Position numbers and translations under genes: made by a program. From positions 62,001 to 126,000 of the forward strand of contig BLJB01000008.1 in assembly GCA_013423325.1 (NCBI GenBank): a stretch of DNA of 64,000 bases, written 5' to 3'. Below are positions 43,440-54,580 of the stretch, piece by piece (within the stretch, counting starts at the first letter, position 1; every line of letters starts with the position of its first letter). This stretch comes from Usnea hakonensis. Its lineage: Eukaryota > Ascomycota > Lecanoromycetes > Lecanorales > Parmeliaceae. Below the pieces are notes generated by a model that saw only the letters and a list, made by a program, of their open reading frames with translations, did not search any database and had not been told where the DNA came from.

Positions 43440-46400
43440 TCAGGAACAGTCTATGCAGCAATTCTCCGCCGCCGGCGTCGTTGTCCACCCACACGGGCTA
43501 CCTGTAGCCTGCGTGCAATAAGTAAAGTCCTCACATAGGCAAGGGTAATCCGGATCTTCAGGGTTTTTCCTAGAAAAAAAGAATGGTTTGTCAGATTGGG
43601 GTTGTTCCCCTAGATTTTGCATGTACCCGACTTACAGACTGCTGGTACACGTGAAGCCAGGGCTCGTCATGGACGCTAGGATATTGGAAGTACTCGGCGC
43701 CTTGGTGATGGTGCTCGGTGACGCGCTTTTCGTCGTGCTGCCCGCCGTCGCGGATGTGCCCGGACTTGGTGACTTTGTGCAGGCCGCACCCTGGGTGGCA
43801 TCGGCGCGCTTCTGGATGCCGAGGGCGTTGTTTGGCCATAGCGTTGGTTGGGGGAATGTGAGAGAGTCGACGGAGGTGTACGTGACGTTGAAGTTTGAGA
43901 CGAACGCGGACCAGTTTCGCACGTTACCTTGTTTGTTCGGTTTCGCAGCAGCGACGTCTGTACTGATGGATGCGCTGATTATGGCGGCAGTCTTTGTGAT
44001 GAGGTCGTTGTTGCTCTTCACTTTGTCCGTTATCCATGTTGAGTAGGCGTCTGCCCATGTTGCTTGAACTGGATCGCCTTTTGAGTCTTTGAGCGGGTCG
44101 GCGCAGCCTGCTTGCGTCGTGATGAGGTCGTCGATGCCTTTGAAGGCAGCGTAAACTCTGCCGTTGGTTGCGGAGAACAGCTCTTTGACTTTATCATCGT
44201 TGGCCATGGCTATTACGACGGCGATATTGCTAAGGGACTGGATGCAGGCCTCGGAATTCGCGGATCCGAGGTTCGCGCCTTTGAGACCGGGGTTCCAGAG
44301 GCTACCTTTAAGTCGATTGAGAGCTGCATCCATGCCGAGGAAGTCAGGGTTCTTCAAAGAGGCCATTTGCCCAAAGATAGTGTTAAGTCGCGTGCCTCCC
44401 GTGCTGCCATCGTTGACGTCAAACAGATCTGTGATATCGGCGCATGTGAAGCCGGCTTCTAGCTGCGCTTCGAAAAACTCGTCTAGGATACTAACCTCGT
44501 CTGAGAATACCATTAGCGACTCCAAGCAAGATGAGCGGTAGCAGAAGAAAAGCGGGAACGCACAGACGTGGTCAATATTCACAGATTTCCCCTTCCCACC
44601 GATTCCCCATGGACCGCCAATGGCGTTATTTGAGAGGCCTGGAGTGTCCACGAAGTTCCATCCGGGAGCCCCACACTTTGGCGGCTTTGTAGGTACAGCC
44701 CAATAGGTCGCAGTCTGATAGAACGCTTCCATTGATGGGTTATTACCTCCTTCATTGTTGGTGACGATGGCGGGCCCCGGATATGTTGGCCTGATCAAGA
44801 ATCTGCTAACCGCGCACGATCCTTGCCCGATTTTATCGGTAGCCAAGGTTGCGTAGTTATCTACTCGCTTATTTTTGACGAAACGCCCTGCGAGTCTTCG
44901 TTTTCTTGTCTCGTTGGAGTCATCATCTAGAGGATTCGGGGTCGCATCAGGTGCATAGCTCAACGTTACACAGCCACAACCTGAAGCTGAACATGACTCT
45001 GAACTCGAAGATGCTGAACTTGAAATCGATCCGCTTAAAGACCTTGAACGCGAGGCTGAGGCTGTTGACGTTACCATTGATCCTGTGGTCGTGGCCGAGA
45101 CTTTCGAAGGCTGAGACGCAGTACTCTTGGTAGTAGAAGTCTGGTGATCTGACGAGCTCGTCTGATCTTCCGATTTCGTCGTATGCTGTTGGGATGTGTT
45201 CTTCTCGGTCTCATTGTTTTCAGAGTCGTCTGGGTTATTTGGATCGGTTCCTTCAGGCAAATCGTCTGGATCCACATTTGTAGAGCCAGGAGGCGCAATG
45301 TTGATCAAGGGCGGACAAAAGGATATACCAAGGAATGAGGGACAACCACTACTTCCGCCAGGCGGGCGTATTGGCCCTCCGAGTCCAGGGGGACCGATGA
45401 AACCGCCACCCGGTGGTGGGCTAGGAGGGTGAATAAGCACCGTACCACCCTTTCCGACGATAATAGATCCATGCACTAGAGTAGTCGATCCTTTGGAGTT
45501 AAGTTCTGGAAAATCCGTGACTATGACGGTAGGCGTTTGAATCGTGTTATACTTGGTGAGGACCACTTCATCATACGTCACAGTGGTGCTGGCGTCACTG
45601 AGGGTGATTGAGCCGACAGGTCCAAACCCCACACCGAGTCCGCCGGCGGTGTTTGAGGAGCCGCTTTGAGTGATGTCAGAGGAAGCACCTTGCGCTGATG
45701 GGAGGGGCAATGTTGTTGGTTCCCCATCAACGCTGATAACACCACCAGTTGCCGATGCAGGAATAAGGAAAGTATGGCCTTTGCTTGTGAAAGGCAAGCC
45801 TCCTCGAGTAAGCGTAGTGCTCCCAGCGGCCAGGCTTGTTGGATTTCCTATAAAGGTGACACCATCAATTGTGTAGGTGGAGGTTGGCCCCACGGTGATT
45901 GATCCGGACTGACTTTTAGGGACAGTAGTAGCTACAGTGTTCAGGGTCGTAGTAACCCCGTCGACGCCTATCACTGGTCCACTGGCTGAGGCAGGCAGTG
46001 AAAACGTATGCGAAGAGACTGTTACTGCAGGACCACCAGGCGTGATAATCTGGCCAGCGACTGTGATAGCCGTTTGTGGATTACCTGTAAGTGGAATTCC
46101 ATCAATAGTATTGACAATCGGGGTCTGAGAGATAGAAGCGGTCTGGCTGGCGCTTTCTAACTTGCCAGACTTGGTCGTGCGTATGGAATTCAAGGGCGAA
46201 GTAAGGCTGCCGGAGGGCGGCGATTCACTCGATATTCTACCGGTACTAGAAAGTGACTGTGTTGCATGAGTTTTGTTTGAGTTCGAAATGGAATGGATGG
46301 AAGCTTGCGTATAAGTTGACGATGAGCCAGTGCTTGCTCCCGGCTGCGTAGTATATATATGAGCTGTTACGTTGACGGGATTGCTTGAGCTTTGTTTTCT

Positions 46401-46790
46401 ATCAGACGCCGCCTTGTTGCTTATCTTTGCTGTTGACGCCGACGCTGAGGGTGCAGGTACTGACGGTGCAGATACCTGCCCGGTAGTGTCTGTGGGGACG
46501 ACTGGTATACCGATATTTGTATCACCAGACACTGTAATGACTTCAATGCCATTGACGAAAAGGTCATTGTGTGTGTCTGCTGATACGCTTTCGCCGTCAA
46601 CTTTTATCGGAGAGCCGCTGGGTAAGACAGTTCTGTTATTCAAAACAACATGGGTAGGATTAACGACGAAAACTTGGGAAGCGATTGTTATGGTTTCTTG
46701 GGGTTTAGGGCCATCCAGGGCAATTATTCGGCTGATCTGCAGCAAAAAAAGCAGAAGCACAGGAAAAAAGGAAGAATGATGGCGACGCAT
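43440..46790 (-). CDS. Large secreted adhesin-like protein with Ser/Thr-rich repeats and Cys-rich end
   Basis: Predicted 1094 aa in two exons, 43636-46790 and 43440-43569 (intron GTAAGT to TTCTAG, with a TCTGAC branch site). The first ATG is 46790. Residues 1-25 form a signal peptide (FFPVLLLFLLQISRIIA). Residues 30-380 contain repeats of about 65 aa alternating VDGVTTTL/VDGEPTTL with TIDGIPLTGNP and HTFLIPASATG elements. A Ser/Thr-rich mucin-like middle, a Pro/Gly-rich patch (SPPPGGGFIGPPGLGGP) and a KRR dibasic region follow. The globular C-terminal part (about 680-1000) carries several Cys. The last exon is Cys-rich (YPCLCEDFTYC and ENCCIDCS). No GPI signal is visible. Likely a glycosylated cell-surface or wall-associated protein. 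It is not recognised as a named family, although the repeat type is common in fungal wall proteins. Confidence 0.75.
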
Positions 46791-48012
46791 GGTGGATACG
46801 ACCAAAGAACATACAACGACTGGAAAGGATATGCATCAGGGGCTGCATACACAACAGATCAGCGAACGTCTTATACGCAGAGTAATATTGCTGATGGAGG
46901 CTATGCCTCGTTTCATCTGCCATGCCTTCACTGAATCTGTCGCTGACCGATTTTATTCAAGGACCTCCACCTATCTCCGGTTGGGGATCTACGAATGTGA
47001 GGGCGGCGATGAAGGATTTGTTGTTCTCAAAATACGTAACACGAGGTCAAGTACAACTTCAAGAAAGGAGCGGGAAGGTGTAAGTTCGAAATTAAAATTA
47101 GCAGTCTAACAATCTGCAAAGGAGGTTGGGGGCGACTGAGCTTCTGACAATATCGATCCAATTCAGATTGTATGGGCCCTTCAAGAGAGATAATTTTACA
47201 AAAAAAATAGAGAATCGTTTCGGCAAACGAGTATTACTTAGATGCATATGAAGCGACGATGTATCGAGAATTGATAAGATCAAAAGTAGGAGAGGTTGCT
47301 CCAAACCAATCACTGCATGAGTAAGATATAGGGCCTCGGGAGGTTGCGATTTACGCAACACCTTCAGCTCTTTCTTTGCTGCAGTCAGAAGGGTTTCATC
47401 CTATGTTGTATGTAACCTTACTGTGCCGCAGTCGAACTGATGGGGGATTTTACAAGACTACCAACGACAGACGTCACAAAGCCCATCTTCCGTGTCATAA
47501 AGCTGTCTATGGGTCATTGAACGATAATTAGGGGGTCGGGCGACTAATCATTGGTATAGCGCCTTCTGAGATAAATAAGCTAGAACGGTAGTGGAAGGCA
47601 TCAAACTCGAATGATCTACCGTTTCTATCCGGCCGACGACGGAAGTTTCTTGTGTTTAAATTGGGCCTATCAGGCAACGATCTTTATATCAGGACCACCA
47701 CATGTCTCTGGGTACGTTTCAAGATTCCTTTAGTCGTTTTAAGGTAGCTTGGGGGCACATTTGTACTACGCAATGAGGCTTAGCAGTATCACGTAAGCGG
47801 CCCGCTACGTGTTATATGTCATTGCATTTCGGAGCACCGATCCAACCTGTGTTCACACCTTTCATTTTTGGACGGCTTGAAAACACGGTCCCCTAAATCA
47901 ATACATTTCAGCCAGGCCTAACACGAAACGTGATATTCTAGTCTTATTTGTGAATTCATCATAGAAGGCTGTACGCATCCTAGATAGACCACGCTTCCTG
48001 GCTGATCCCACC
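46791..48012. other. Intergenic region
   Basis: Divergent region between the adhesin-like gene (minus) and the F-box gene (plus). Only short ORFs. No recognisable regulatory motif beyond ordinary AT-rich patches. Confidence 0.5.
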
Positions 48013-49508
48013 ATGGGGCGATCAATAGTGTATTGTCCCATCTGCGGTTGTCTCTTCGAGGATGTTTTGGAAAATTGCAGTAATGAAGGGGCATATGATA
48101 GTACCATCTCGCCACATTCCCAGACAAAGGTTATAAAAGACACACCCTGCTCTGACATCTCAGTGTACTTACCTCCACAAGTATTTAGAAAAATTTCGTA
48201 TCATAGGCAAAAGCACATTCACGTATGTTCTTCTTCAACCAGCCCAGCCAACTCGTCTTTCCCAGCCACAATTATTAGCCAAGACTCATCTAATCCTTTG
48301 CTATCTCAATCAAGACATGAGACGGAAACCTCCAAGACACCATTCAAAGTCTCACCTCCCGCCCACAACGCCGAATTCCGCTCCTGCTTCATCGAAGGCC
48401 GAGATTCGCACGGTTGCGAGTTCTCATGCTCAAAAGGGAAAGAATGGATGCTATTAGAAAAAAGAGCCTCCGGCACCGTTCTTTACCCAATGCACGAGAC
48501 TTGCATAGAAACCGTGCAGCGAGTCGCCCGATATAATGCGTTACGCAACGTACCCTGTGATGCTATGGACTACACATCTCTCCGAGGCTACTACGAGGCT
48601 CTTCTGCGCCTTCACGACCGCCTCACGAGCTGGCCCTATGGAGATTCAGATGCTGAAGAGCAGCTAAGTAGATTCAACGCTTATCCGTTTGAATATGGTT
48701 CCTTTGCATTAGAATGGGAGCATCAGTATTATGGTGCGGCAAGATTCGCTAATGGATCGGATTGGGATTGGTCTCCTGAATGGGAGGTATGATCATCCGC
48801 ATTCGACCGCGCGGCATGTTTACTCGTCATACTGAGAACTGCACTCTTTTCTAGTGGCTCTGTACGGACCCATCCGTTATCCCTGACCTCACTTTCTACA
48901 TCCTGAGCAAACTCTCTCCCCTACAAATTCTTTCCTCGCCAAAATCACCCCAACCAACAACCACGATATCCCCCAATCCCTCACTACCCTCCCTCGCAGT
49001 CCTCGAAACCCTTTCTACCGAGACCATCCACCTCATCACGCTCCACGCCGGAGCCAGCGCATCCCTTCGCCTCCGCCGCTGTAGCAAAACGCTTCATTCC
49101 AAGATCCCACTCACACAATCCTTCTGGCGAGACCACCTCGTCACCGGCTCTTTAATCGACTACCTCTGGGATCTTGATCGCGCCGCATGTATCGAGAAAG
49201 ACCGACAGGGTACATGGGACTGGAAAGCTCTGGTGGAGAAGCTTCGGAGGCCATACATCCTGGAGAATGCATTGGCTATGAGTCTAGAGGCGCAGGGAAT
49301 CGATGATGATCACAAGACAGTATTTGAGCAGAGAGTCAGGCAGGGAGGGGAATTTGAGGACGCACCAATGGGATTGCAGAATCGCTGTCGGCTTGTGAGG
49401 ATTGTTCGGGATATTGAGAAGATGGATCGGATCGAGGCGAGGGAACCGGTTATTGAAGAGGATGGGGAGACTGTGGTGAAAAGGCGGTATGATTTGCTAT
49501 TTCAATGA
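48013..49508 (+). CDS. F-box domain protein with N-terminal cysteine motif
   Basis: Predicted 475 aa in two exons, 48013-48786 and 48855-49508. The intron runs from GTATGA to TTCTAG with a TACTGAG branch site, phase 0. The start has ACCATGG context. The N-terminus has YCPICGCLFED, a short zinc-knuckle-like cluster. Residues 125-260 contain a second Cys/Trp-rich region (SCFIEGRDSHGCEFSC, then ALEWEHQYYGAARF). After the splice, the F-box-like helices are readable: LSTETIHLITLHAGASASLRLRRCSKTLHSKI, then SFWRDHLV. F-box proteins act as substrate adaptors of SCF ubiquitin ligases through Skp1. Substrate and pathway unknown. Confidence 0.75.
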
Positions 49509-50130
49509 CGAGCAAGCGACTGGGGAATATATCTTTGATAGAGGTAATTGACCGACGTGGCTTCCTCGCTTACGTTGATGAACCTAAATTTCGCTAGAAC
49601 GAATCTACATGTATTGACTATGAATACTCACGTTCACTAGATCGTCGGAGTACAATTTGCTGTCAATAGGCTTTGCAACAAATTGAGGTGGGGGATGACT
49701 GGGTCGTTAGAGTAGACCAAGCGGTATAGGGTGGTAAGGAAAGGATGAGTGCTTGATGGGCTGACGATTGCAGTGCTACCAGTTTTCGATCGGACTTAGG
49801 TCACCTAAATAAAATAGGTTTCGACAGCGTTTTTCTGGACTGTAGTTCCGTGATCTAGTCACTTTCTTGTACATCAATCTATCGATTTTGTACTTGTTTA
49901 TACCTCTTCATCAGAATTTGGGATATTCATGTATATGATACCATTCTTGGGATACAAAACAATCCTCAAAGCAGTCGGTCTAGTCTGAGTCTCAAAAATG
50001 ACGATTGCAGCCATGCACTAGCACATTTGCGACTTGTAAGTTTCTAGAAATCGCCGATTATACCCAAAGAATGGCTGAGCCCAACTTTTCAATTCAACCA
50101 GACACGGAAATGCCGGAACCAAAACACATC
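49509..50130. other. Convergent intergenic region
   Basis: Lies between the 3' ends of the F-box gene (plus) and the kinase gene (minus). No ORF of note. Confidence 0.5.
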
Positions 50131-51432
50131 TCAAAGTACTCGAGATAGTGGCCCGCTGTCATGAAATTGGATCAAGTCCTCCCACGTGACCCTTCCCCCA
50201 AAAATACTCCTGAGCACCAACGCCCCGTCGGTCCTCGCGCGCCAGGGGTGGCTGTATGTGCACCTGTACACGATTTCCCAGAGCGGCGTGTCAATGATGT
50301 CGGCAATGAAGCGCGGCGGAGCAGTCAGACGGGAGATGACCTTTTCATTTGGCTCATTGCAAGACTGATCATTCGGGAAATGGTCATTGTCACCTCTCTC
50401 CCTTTCTCTTAGCGCAGCCGCAAACTTCCCACGGAACGCCACAATCGGGGCATTCTCTTCGACAGACAAACCAGGATATGTGACGAATTCGGGACTGATG
50501 AGAAAACTCTCCAGCGGTACGGTCTGGGAGTCGCTCCAATCGATTATACCCGTGATTTTGAAGTTCTCGTCGATGAGAATGTTGTTAAAGTGAAGATCGG
50601 TGTGGCAGAGCGGGAACGGCCCATGTATGAAGTCTTCGATTACCATTGACGGAAGGGCTTGCTCCAATATCCACGCCGCGGTCATCCATTCCTTATCTTC
50701 ACCATGCTCCGCTTGTATCGTCCGGTTGTGACTTTTCCTGAGCGCGTAGAAATATTCTATGGACGATGAGAATGGCCCTCCTACATCTGGTATTGGGATT
50801 AGGGAGGGTTGTTCTCCGGCAGTACGTCCGCACCAGAGGCGCCCGATGCGATCGAAACGCAAGCGACTAAGTTGATCGTAATAGTCTGCGAGCTGGTCGG
50901 TGAGTGTATCGAAGTGTGCTTTGGGCGCCGACATTGCGAGGCTACTCTCAAAATGTTGGCCGGGCAGGGCCTGCATAAGGATATAGCGGAAGCCGAAATC
51001 ATTTGTCGCGTCGACATCAAAATGGTATATTGTTGGAACGGGAACGGTAGTCCTTGAGGCTACAAGCCTCACAGTGGCAATCTCGCTTAGCATAGAAGTC
51101 TCGATATGATCCTTTTCGCCGGCATCGTTCTCCGGGAGTCGCACCCTGGCGATCCATTGCAAAGAGTCCGAGAATGCAATCTCGAAAACTACATTGTTAC
51201 GCCCGGCTGCAAATTTAGATGGGTCGATCGAACATGGGAAGGATTTAGAGCCTATGTCGTTAGGTACCTTGTCGTTGGACAGCCGTGCTTGCGACGCAAG
51301 GGCACAAATGTGGTCAAAATTCGCAGTCTTCAAAACCTGGTCGATTGTTTCGCAGTATGAGTCTTGGCGATCAAGGCCTTTAAAGGATGTCCAGTGGTCG
51401 CTGGGCTTTCCCATGGTTTTGGCGAGACACAT
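50131..51432 (-). CDS. APH-family phosphotransferase (aminoglycoside-phosphotransferase fold kinase)
   Basis: A single-exon gene of 433 aa from the first ATG (51432). A second in-frame ATG at 51414 has a better context (ACCATGG) and would give 427 aa. Kinase features in order: a nucleotide-loop region with NNVVFEIAFSDSLQWIARVRLP (the expected ATP-binding Lys position is Arg in ARVRL), the helix Glu region, hinge YILMQALPG, catalytic loop CHTDLHFNNILID (H-x-D-x-x-x-x-N, about residue 275) and metal-binding IIDWSDS. These define the APH/choline-kinase-like superfamily. Such genes are greatly expanded in filamentous ascomycetes and mostly have unknown small-molecule substrates. It is not evidence of antibiotic resistance. 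Confidence 0.85.
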   Translation of the reverse strand: MCLAKTMGKPSDHWTSFKGLDRQDSYCETIDQVLKTANFDHICALASQARLSNDKVPNDIGSKSFPCSIDPSKFAAGRNNVVFEIAFSDSLQWIARVRLPENDAGEKDHIETSMLSEIATVRLVASRTTVPVPTIYHFDVDATNDFGFRYILMQALPGQHFESSLAMSAPKAHFDTLTDQLADYYDQLSRLRFDRIGRLWCGRTAGEQPSLIPIPDVGGPFSSSIEYFYALRKSHNRTIQAEHGEDKEWMTAAWILEQALPSMVIEDFIHGPFPLCHTDLHFNNILIDENFKITGIIDWSDSQTVPLESFLISPEFVTYPGLSVEENAPIVAFRGKFAAALRERERGDNDHFPNDQSCNEPNEKVISRLTAPPRFIADIIDTPLWEIVYRCTYSHPWRARTDGALVLRSIFGGRVTWEDLIQFHDSGPLSRVL

Positions 51433-52424
51433 CAATTGAGAGTTCTTGAACAAGAGTAACAAAATGGTCCAGCAGATCGAGAGCCTTCGGCAATGCCAAA
51501 TTAAGTCTGATATCGTTGGGTTTATCTACGAATTGAACATGTCAGGTGGCAGGAAACAACGCTGTTGCCATTCCGTGTTGAAATTGAAATGGTCAGAGAG
51601 AGAGCAGGAGAGGGAAACATGAGGTTAGCACCAGCGCATAATACTTCGGCGCTGCGATCGGTACGCTACTGTTCGGCAGCGGCTGGAAAAGCGAAATGAT
51701 TGGTAGAGGCTCGAAACTAAGACTTAGCCCGATCGACCAGTTGAACTTTATGCCAAGCCTCCATGTTCCCTGTTGGTGAAGGGGAGAAATGAAACCAAAG
51801 ATGAAGGTCTCTGCTATGATGTTGTATAGCTAGCTTGCCTCACTTCTTCACTACTTCCGGAGGAGAGCTTCCATAGCCAATGGTCCACAGATTTCGTTCG
51901 AAATCTATTAACAAAGCGCTAGGACTCTAGACTTATTTCGACAAAGCAATCGTATTGCATGGTGGTCCAACGAGACGATGTGTATGAAACTGTAAGGCTA
52001 GGAATGTTTCCGTAATTGTCTTTTCATAGAGCTGCAAGCGCGACGCGAAACCTAAAATGTCTCGCTTCTGGGCGCATCGATGGCTCCATCCAACGGTTTA
52101 GGTTTCCTGAGACTCCCTGGTTTTATCTTGAGGCCTAGAAACAAATCCAACAGTAAAGGCCAACGACACATGTTTGTGATTGGAGAAAAGCTTCAGCTGA
52201 AAGGTCAGGTAGTTTCAGCCTCTGTCCCGGAAGTTCCTGATAAAGTAGTAGAGCAATATGGAGAGGTAGGAGATATAAATGGAGAGGCAGTCCCACCGTA
52301 GATACTATTCATGAACACTTTCCACCATCTTCTAAGATTCCCTCCCTACAATTCCACAGTTCAACGAGCCAAAACAGACGTCAAAACCACCCAAACTCTT
52401 ATCATATCATTATCACTGAACACC
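51433..52424. other. Intergenic region with one small ORF
   Basis: Upstream side of the kinase gene. The ORF 52080-52301 (73 aa from an ATG, with RPRNKSNSKGQRHMF) shows no motif and I do not call it a gene. Confidence 0.45.
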
Positions 52425-52622
52425 ATGCCTATTTGCAAGCAGAACATCGCCGGAGGAGCGGACAAGGGTTCAGGCCTCCTTTTCCACAGCAATGGCAACG
52501 CCGGTCCTGTGAATCATGCGGGGAAAGGGGAGACTTTTCCCGACTGTTGGAATTGCCACTGGAAACTCCGCTCTGTTCCTCCTTGCAATTGCTCCAACCC
52601 GAGATGCAAGATGCCAAATTGA
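52425..52622 (+). CDS. Hypothetical small cysteine-rich protein
   Basis: A 65 aa ORF from the ATG at 52425, which has a CACCATGC context. An in-frame ATG at 52311 would add 38 residues. The C-terminal half has DCWNCHWK and CNCSNPRC, a spacing that could bind zinc, and MPIC near the start. There is no signal peptide. The preceding sequence (52360-52424) is CA-rich, like a fungal leader. Family not recognised. It could be a small nuclear or cytosolic zinc-binding protein, or a chance ORF. Confidence 0.4.
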   Translation: MPICKQNIAGGADKGSGLLFHSNGNAGPVNHAGKGETFPDCWNCHWKLRSVPPCNCSNPRCKMPN

Positions 52623-53041
52623 TCTATCTTCAAAGCCTGTCAGTGTATTACCAATTTCAAATAAAGCCCATGGTCTTTGCTGATGGTTGCCACATAGGTG
52701 TGCCGCTCTATCACGACAAGTATCAAAGACCAGGTTCGGTGAAGCGGCTACAAGATATCTTCGCGCGTGATTTGGGTTCTAGCTGTTAGATCTCGTGTGT
52801 TCGCGGTAGAGAAGGAGGCAGTTTCATAAATTCGATCAATTCAATGTTTTTCAGAGCGTCTGCGCGGCAATAGTCTTGTTCCTTTTCTTAGTTCGTATGT
52901 ACGTATAGCAGAAAGGTCCATAGCCAACCCTCGCTCGCTTGAGTCAATCGGTATTCAGCTTCGGGACAATGCAACCTCTAATGTCGAATCGTGAGATTAG
53001 TAGGCTTCGTTGAGCCACACCTAGGAATATGTCCAATGATC
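52623..53041. other. Short intergenic region
   Basis: An overlapping ORF (52433-52789) in another frame is probably a shadow. Nothing further is supported. Confidence 0.4.
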
Positions 53042-54213
53042 TCAATCAGAATCAGAATCATCGTTTGAGTACGAGCTTGAGAATGAATTATCCGACGGTT
53101 CTTCCCAGTCTGAATCGGGCTCTCCCTCGTTGTGACAGTCTGCGTCCTCCCAGTCGGCATTTTTCGGCAATATGACAGACCGATCCGAGAGAACATCGTA
53201 CGAGATAACATCATCTGATGGATGTTTGTGTCGTAGAATTCTTAGAACTTTTATGAGCTTCAGTCTAGGTAATATTGCGTTTGCTGCATTGCTTAGTCTA
53301 GTGCCCAGGTCTCCGCTGCCGTTCCAACCGCTGGGGCCTTGGAATTGGTAGCTATTTTGGGGTATCATAGCACCTCCAGTTCCAAAAACATGGAGTTGTC
53401 CTTGGAGATCTGGATGACACTCTTTGGAGAAAAAGACCTTGTTCATCGGAGGGGAGGATTGTTCGACTTTTAGGCTTGTGTTGATGATCAATGTCTCGAG
53501 CTGAGATTCACCAGAGGAGCAGATTGTGTCGAATAACCTTGGGCAAATAAAGCGGTTGCGGAGGCGAAGATGGCGTAGAGAAGGAACACGGTCCTTATTT
53601 AACAGAAGGAACGAAGGACACATCGATTGAATCGATTGACGTTCAGTCGTAGGGTAGTCATTACAACAATCAAACGTAAGTCTAGAAAGATTTCGGGGCA
53701 GATCCGCAAGCAGGGTAGAGATCATAGTCATGTTGTTAGTATGGGATTGGTGAAAAAACTCAAGAAATTTAAGCCGAAATCCTCTCATGCGTTTCATGCA
53801 CTTCAAGTGAATCGAGAGGTGTGCCAAGATCGTCATCGTCCGATCCACGCATTTGGAAGTATTGAATCCGTCGTTCAGGATTTCGTTTCTCTCGAAGAGG
53901 CCAGTCAAATCCACTGTCAAGTCCGTATTGTAGGCATTCACAAGATGCTTGATCCTGTCCGGAGCCTCTAGATACGACTCAATCTTGTTTGATTTGAGAG
54001 AAAGCTCCTCATACGCCACCATCCGTGCTTCGTGCCACCTAGTGCTTGAGATCAGATATGATGCTTCGTTGTTTGACAGGACTCGTAAATGGGCATTGTT
54101 TACCAGCTCTTGAACAACAGTAAGGTGTCAGGGTGGGTGTGGAAATGGTCGCTGCCAACAAAACGCGCAATGGAGTGGAGGATCTCAATGGGGAGTTTCG
54201 GCAAGGAAGTCAT
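53042..54213 (-). CDS. F-box protein
   Basis: Predicted 368 aa in two exons, 54104-54213 and 53042-54038. The 65 bp intron has donor GTAAAC and acceptor CACTAG. The first exon supplies the F-box start (MTSLPKLPIEILHSIARFV), and splicing gives KSWWHEARMVAYEEL, as expected for the rest of the F-box. The following region has leucine-rich helix-strand character (SLRHLRLRNRF, then QLETLIINTSL) resembling degenerate leucine-rich repeats. The last 50 residues are highly acidic (DWEDADCHNEGEPDSDWEE, then DDSDSD). Expected role: SCF ubiquitin-ligase adaptor. Divergent from the SH3BGR-like gene. Confidence 0.75.
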
Positions 54214-54580
54214 ATCGATTGTGCTACGCAGGTGCGTGAATTTAGTCGTGAGTTCAGGTTTCAATGGAGAATCGTCTCTATTTTGCAGTCAGGTCATCTG
54301 GAATGACTCAAGGCGAGTACCTTCGGTACTTTACTCGCCCTTTTCCGTACGGCGTAAGGTAAAGTACTTAACCGCAAACGCGGCATCCGCTCTCAGCCCT
54401 AGAATACGTTCTAGGGGCCTTTGGAATCTCATCCCCCTGTCAGCTTGCTTCAGCTCCCTCGTTCGAATTAATGCAAGGTTCAATAAATGAGCTTGCAAAT
54501 CTGCTGACCATGTTTTACGAATAACAAGAACCATTTCGCTGTCCACATCTTGTGTGGTCTTTCCTATAATCACAAGCATC
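54214..54580. promoter_or_regulatory. Divergent promoter region (F-box gene / SH3BGR-like gene)
   Basis: A 367 bp region between two outward-facing start codons. A GAGTACCTTCGGTACTTTACTC-like palindromic stretch lies at about 54315-54340 (gagtaccttcggtactttac). Not tied to a known regulator. Confidence 0.3.

Noticed and set aside
48896..49087. Arg-rich ORF antisense to the F-box gene
   Set aside because: It is a shadow of the second exon of the F-box gene, which has the better protein signal.
50131..51432. Antibiotic-resistance gene
   Set aside because: APH-fold kinases are a large, mostly uncharacterised fungal family; nothing here points to aminoglycosides.
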